Assembly (NCBI RefSeq): GCF_009674805.1
Contig: NZ_WKKI01000008.1
Span: 1-64,000 of the forward strand
Length of the DNA stretch: 64,000 nt
Source of the DNA: Metabacillus lacus
GTDB taxonomy: Bacteria > Bacillota > Bacilli > Bacillales > Bacillaceae
Direction of reading: 5' to 3'
In this document: in pieces, positions 60,899 through 64,000 of the stretch
Numbering within the stretch: position 1 is the stretch's first letter
How the letters are laid out: every line of letters starts with the position of its first letter
The notes under the pieces: generated by a model
The model's input: only the letters and a program-made list of their open reading frames with translations
Told to the model about the DNA's origin: nothing
Database searches by the model: none
Program-made: the position numbers and the translations under genes

Positions 60899-61426
60899 TC
60901 AGCTTTTAGTTTCTGTGGCCATGAGAATCAAATCATCATAATGAGTTCCGCTTTTTATCTGATCTATCAGCCTGCCCTCTTCACGAAAGCCAAGCTTTTT
61001 ATATAACGCAATTGCCGGAGTGTTCGCTCCCAGCACTTCAAGCCTTACTTTTTCAATCTCTGGATTTTCCCTGCACCATTGCAGCAGGTCTGCTATCAGC
61101 TGTTTTCCAACACCCTTGTTTCTCCAGGCAGAGGTAATGCTGATGCCGAAAGAGCCCTGATGTTTTGTTTTCAGCTTTTCACCGCCATCAAAATTCAAAA
61201 ACCCGATTACCTTTTTTTCATGAACCGCTACAAGAAACAGCTTGCTCTGTTGATTGGAAATATAAGATTTAATCCATTCCCTTTCACTTTTCATAGAATG
61301 ATGAAACTCTTCTATACTCGTAATGCCGAGCCCCTCTTTCAGAATTTCTTCCGCGATGCTCATTGTGCTCACACTATCAGCTGCTTTCACCGGCCTTATC
61401 ACTATGATTTCTCCAGTTTTCAGCAT
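60899..61426 (-). CDS. GNAT-family acetyltransferase (175 aa)
   Basis: A 175-residue acetyltransferase of the RimI/YkkB-like type: IVIRPVKAADSVSTMSIAEEI, the acetyl-CoA loop ITSAWRNKGVGKQLIADLLQWC and ANTPAIALYKKLGFREEGRLIDQIKSG near the C-terminus. The start is uncertain: ATG 61426 lacks a good ribosome site, a TTG at 61453 has GGGGTGG upstream, and an ATG at 61477 is also possible. Monocistronic by position. Substrate unknown. Confidence 0.8.
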   Translation of the reverse strand: MLKTGEIIVIRPVKAADSVSTMSIAEEILKEGLGITSIEEFHHSMKSEREWIKSYISNQQSKLFLVAVHEKKVIGFLNFDGGEKLKTKHQGSFGISITSAWRNKGVGKQLIADLLQWCRENPEIEKVRLEVLGANTPAIALYKKLGFREEGRLIDQIKSGTHYDDLILMATETKS

Positions 61427-61540
61427 GTATTTTTTTTGTAGTTTCCCTGCCAATCGTACCACCCCGTTACCTATCATTAGCTATGATATTCGACACAGAC
61501 CAGTCATTTTCATGCTGCCATTTATAAAAAATGAAGACTG

Positions 61541-62764
61541 CTATTTTGTCATTGATTCTTTTTTCTGCTCTCCTCTGAGAAAAGAAAAGTATGGAAGAAT
61601 CAATCCTGCTGCTGAAGCCGTACAGATGATCAGTCCGATGAGAACGAACAAACCCCTGATGCCGATTATGTCTGAAAATAATCCTGCCGCAGCTACGCCG
61701 GCCGGCATGGCTGCCCTGATCATAAACAGCCTGACGGAAAATACCTTTCCCATTAAGTTCTGAGGCACTATTTTCTGAACAAGCGACGTGTTATAAATAT
61801 GAAAAAATGCCATGGCTATCCCTGCTGCAGCTTCTATGAACACCGATAAGTATATACTGAAGCTAAAGCCAAGGAAAATATAGGTGCTCCCTCCTGCAAG
61901 CAGTGAAAGCAGAATAACGTATTTTGAATTAGCATTCACAAGCTTTCCCGCCAGAACTGCACCACATATATACCCGGCAGGAAATCCTGCTGCAAAATAG
62001 CCATAATCCCTGTAGTTTCCGGATAGTTCTTCTGTTATGTAAGGCAGATTTATGACCATTGAAACCCCTACTCCAAATTGGACAACTGCCAGGAACATTC
62101 CCAGCCATAAAATTGTCTTTTGACTGCAGTAAAAAGAAATTCCCTCTGCAAACTGCTTTATCCAAGTAGAACTAGGCTTAACCGCTTTCCTTTTTTCTTT
62201 TAATACAAGCAGGAAAACACTGCTGAGAAGGTACAGAGAAGCTGTCGTTGCAAGCACAGCTGTTGTTCCTGCAAACTGTATTGCAACGCCGCCAAGAACA
62301 GGTGCTGTAAACATCATGAGTTTTAACAGGCCGTCCAAGTAAGCATTTGCTGTTTCAAGCTTTTCCTGATCTATCAGCTCAGGCAGTATAGCCTGACTGG
62401 CCGGGACATACAAAGGCATAATCAATCCTATGATTATTTGTACAGTAAGAATATGCCACACTTGCAGACTGCCCTGAAAAATAGCAAGGAGAGGCAGCAA
62501 AAAAACAATACCCCTTGCTGCCTGTGAGACAAACATGATCCATTTTTTGCTCCACCTGTCAATAAAAGGACCGATAAAAAGCTGAAGCAGCAAAGAAGGC
62601 AGAAAATAAAGCAGCCACATACTACTTAGCGCTGCTTTAGATTCTGTCATTTCGTAAATTAAAATTGAGCAGCTGAACGTTCCGAACGCTCCGCCCAGTT
62701 CAGATACCGCACTTCCTGTCCACAAAATGAAAAACGGAGGATGTTTCAATAAAGATGCAGTCAT
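61541..62764 (-). CDS. MFS transporter (drug/metabolite efflux type)
   Basis: A 407-residue major facilitator with about twelve helices: PPFFILWTGSAVSELGGAFGTFSCSILIYEMTESKAALSSMWLLYFLPSLLLQLFIGPFIDRWSKKWIM is the MFS-3/YfiS-like start with the loop 2-3 motif G-P-x-I-D-R-W. Such proteins export drugs or metabolites. Its ATG overlaps the stop of the upstream ArsR-type regulator as ATGA, so the two form an operon and the regulator probably controls this exporter. Confidence 0.88.
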   Translation of the reverse strand: MTASLLKHPPFFILWTGSAVSELGGAFGTFSCSILIYEMTESKAALSSMWLLYFLPSLLLQLFIGPFIDRWSKKWIMFVSQAARGIVFLLPLLAIFQGSLQVWHILTVQIIIGLIMPLYVPASQAILPELIDQEKLETANAYLDGLLKLMMFTAPVLGGVAIQFAGTTAVLATTASLYLLSSVFLLVLKEKRKAVKPSSTWIKQFAEGISFYCSQKTILWLGMFLAVVQFGVGVSMVINLPYITEELSGNYRDYGYFAAGFPAGYICGAVLAGKLVNANSKYVILLSLLAGGSTYIFLGFSFSIYLSVFIEAAAGIAMAFFHIYNTSLVQKIVPQNLMGKVFSVRLFMIRAAMPAGVAAAGLFSDIIGIRGLFVLIGLIICTASAAGLILPYFSFLRGEQKKESMTK

Positions 62765-63813
62765 GGTGTTTCGCCTTTTAAATATCCATTCAGCTCTGTC
62801 AGCAAAGCTTCCAGGGAGTTTTTCCGGATCCGGTGTTTTGATCCCTGGCTTTCAATCAGACGGGCAGCCTTCAGCAATTTTAAATGATGATGAACTGTTG
62901 ACTTACCCAATTCAAGCTTCTCAGTTAATTCCTGCAATGTATGTTCTTTTTCAAAAAGCATTTTAAGTATGCGCAGCCGTACCTCATCACCAATTGCTTT
63001 GTGTTTTAACACAACCTGCTGAGGAGGGGCGTACCTGTCTTTATGGTGCAGGCTTTCATTTGAAACCGGATAGTAAAAAACCTTGGTATGTTCTATATCT
63101 GCTTCTACTGCCCATGGCCGGTAAATGAGTTGCGGAATGAGAAGAACCTCTGGGACGCCCGGTTCAGGAAGGTACTCCACCCCTCCCGTTGCACGCTCTA
63201 CAAAAGCTTCAGCATGAAGTGTTTTACTTAAAGTCAGCATACTATCATAATCCCTTTTCAATACTTTCAGAATTTCTTCCTCTTGCTCTCTTACCACTTC
63301 CTCATACCAGAACGACAAAACATTCAGCAGATGCTTTTTTAAATTGCCTGGCTCCTGCTTTGCTATATATGTGAGATAATCCGGAAAAAAAGAATGGCTG
63401 CCTGCCTCTTCTATTAGTGTCTGAAGTGCAGCATCTTCCCCGTTTGCAGCTTTTTTCCTGATTTCCTGAAAAGCTTCTCCAAGATAAGGAAGGCAGATAA
63501 ACAGCAGCTCAGCATCTTTTAGGCTGTTTACAAAGCTTGAAAAATCATCAAGAGAGTCCATCTTTTCAGCATGAAGAAGCTGAAGAAGCGCTTTCCATGT
63601 ATTATGCCTTTCAACTCTATGCAATTCTGTCTGCAGTTCTAGGGATAAACTTTGTCCAAGATCTTCCCATTCATTTTCAGGTTTACTTAAGGTATGCAGC
63701 AGCGGTTTATTGGTATAAGCCGCTATTCCCAAAGCTGTTTCCCATAAAATACTATAGTGAAGTTGAATCGTGTAAGTACCTCTCTTTTTGGCAGTAAAAT
63801 GCAATGATTTCAT
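62761..63813 (-). CDS. ArsR-type regulator with a large N-terminal domain (DUF5937-like)
   Basis: A 350-residue protein. The C-terminal 80 residues form an ArsR winged helix (HKAIGDEVRLRILKMLFEKEHTLQELTEKLELGKSTVHHHLKLLKAARLIES), while residues 1-255 are a domain of unknown function found in front of such HTHs (DUF5937-like), presumably ligand sensing. It lies in a two-gene operon with the MFS transporter. Upstream are a perfect 18-bp palindrome and a second inverted repeat, likely its own operators. ATG with GGAGGGATA upstream. Confidence 0.85.
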   Translation of the reverse strand: MKSLHFTAKKRGTYTIQLHYSILWETALGIAAYTNKPLLHTLSKPENEWEDLGQSLSLELQTELHRVERHNTWKALLQLLHAEKMDSLDDFSSFVNSLKDAELLFICLPYLGEAFQEIRKKAANGEDAALQTLIEEAGSHSFFPDYLTYIAKQEPGNLKKHLLNVLSFWYEEVVREQEEEILKVLKRDYDSMLTLSKTLHAEAFVERATGGVEYLPEPGVPEVLLIPQLIYRPWAVEADIEHTKVFYYPVSNESLHHKDRYAPPQQVVLKHKAIGDEVRLRILKMLFEKEHTLQELTEKLELGKSTVHHHLKLLKAARLIESQGSKHRIRKNSLEALLTELNGYLKGETP

Positions 63814-63842
63814 AAGTATCCCTCCAATTATTTCCTTCTTTT

Positions 63843-63886
63843 ATTCTAAATGTTTAGAATATATAATTCAATATATTTAGAATTAT
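63843..63886. promoter_or_regulatory. two inverted repeats upstream of the ArsR-type regulator
   Basis: ATTCTAAA-TG-TTTAGAAT (63843-63860, perfect) and ATAATTC-N10-GAATTAT (63863-63886), which includes another TTTAGAAT half-site. AT-rich paired sites in front of an ArsR-type gene suggest autoregulation. No gene is seen from 63887 to the window end. Confidence 0.6.
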
Positions 63887-64000
63887 AAAATCTAACTAGG
63901 TATCCTCACTTTTCTATACACTTTAATAGGGGATTGGCTGAGAAATCAGGTTAAGCTTCTATATGGGTAATATGTAAAAAAGCCTATAGCCGACCCTTCG

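Overview
The window looks like chromosome of a spore-forming Bacillaceae species (Bacillus sensu lato). Support: strong AGGAGG-type ribosome sites with GTG/TTG starts, sigma-A promoters and CcpA (cre) boxes, an S-box SAM riboswitch, a BclA-like collagen-repeat exosporium-type protein, a YthAB-type cytochrome bd oxidase with a CydS-like small subunit, and a phenylalanine dehydrogenase that resembles the Bacillus badius / Lysinibacillus enzymes as I remember them. No rRNA, tRNA, CRISPR array or prophage was seen.

Layout. 1-8 kb: a secreted GH3 beta-glucosidase with a perfect cre box, an acetyltransferase, a divergent TrmB-type regulator / LysE exporter pair with two matched operators, an aminoglycoside-phosphotransferase-like kinase and small hypothetical genes. 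8.6-20.1 kb: a long minus-strand aromatic amino acid block, read from high to low coordinate as hotdog thioesterase, phenylalanine dehydrogenase, a complete 2-oxoacid dehydrogenase complex (E1 alpha, E1 beta, E2, E3), then 4-hydroxyphenylpyruvate dioxygenase, a HisC-like aminotransferase, a flavin reductase, a fumarylacetoacetase-family hydrolase and homogentisate dioxygenase. 20.1-22.5 kb: palindromic repeats and small membrane genes. 22.7-25.5 kb: a COG2984-type ABC importer. 26-27.6 kb: nitronate monooxygenase and a gamma-carbonic-anhydrase-like protein. 27.6-30.7 kb: a decaying island of gene remnants and a broken IS110 transposase. 30.8-41.5 kb: the phenylacetate (paa) cluster paaX, paaJ, paaH, aldehyde dehydrogenase, paaG, paaF, ethD-like, paaD, paaC, paaB, paaA, paaK. 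41.8-54.9 kb: collagen-like protein, HAD phosphatase, cyd operon with two tiny membrane ORFs, a mechanosensitive-type channel, a papain-like secreted protein, a CAP lipoprotein, an acetyltransferase and a phosphatase. 55-56.7 kb: repeats. 57-59.9 kb: metNIQ under a SAM riboswitch. 60-64 kb: a PadR regulator, an acetyltransferase, an MFS transporter and an ArsR-type regulator.

How the genes work together. The main result is that three separate minus-strand transcription units (phenylalanine dehydrogenase / oxoacid dehydrogenase operon, COG2984 ABC importer, paaX) and the paaK-headed operon each carry the same 19-bp site, YAACG-N9-CGTTA. In the first three it lies directly at or after a good -10 box. 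This suggests one regulon, most simply repressed by PaaX and released by phenylacetyl-CoA. The implied route is phenylalanine to phenylpyruvate (dehydrogenase), then to phenylacetyl-CoA (2-oxoacid dehydrogenase complex, bypassing the PaaK ligase), then through PaaABC(D)-G-F-H-J to acetyl-CoA and succinyl-CoA. The homogentisate branch handles tyrosine. A PaaE reductase, a PaaZ hydratase domain, a phenylalanine hydroxylase and a maleylacetoacetate isomerase are not in the window.

The window also holds three clusters of tandem hairpin repeats placed beyond the 3' ends of minus-strand operons, and a nested palindromic element seen both with and without its core.
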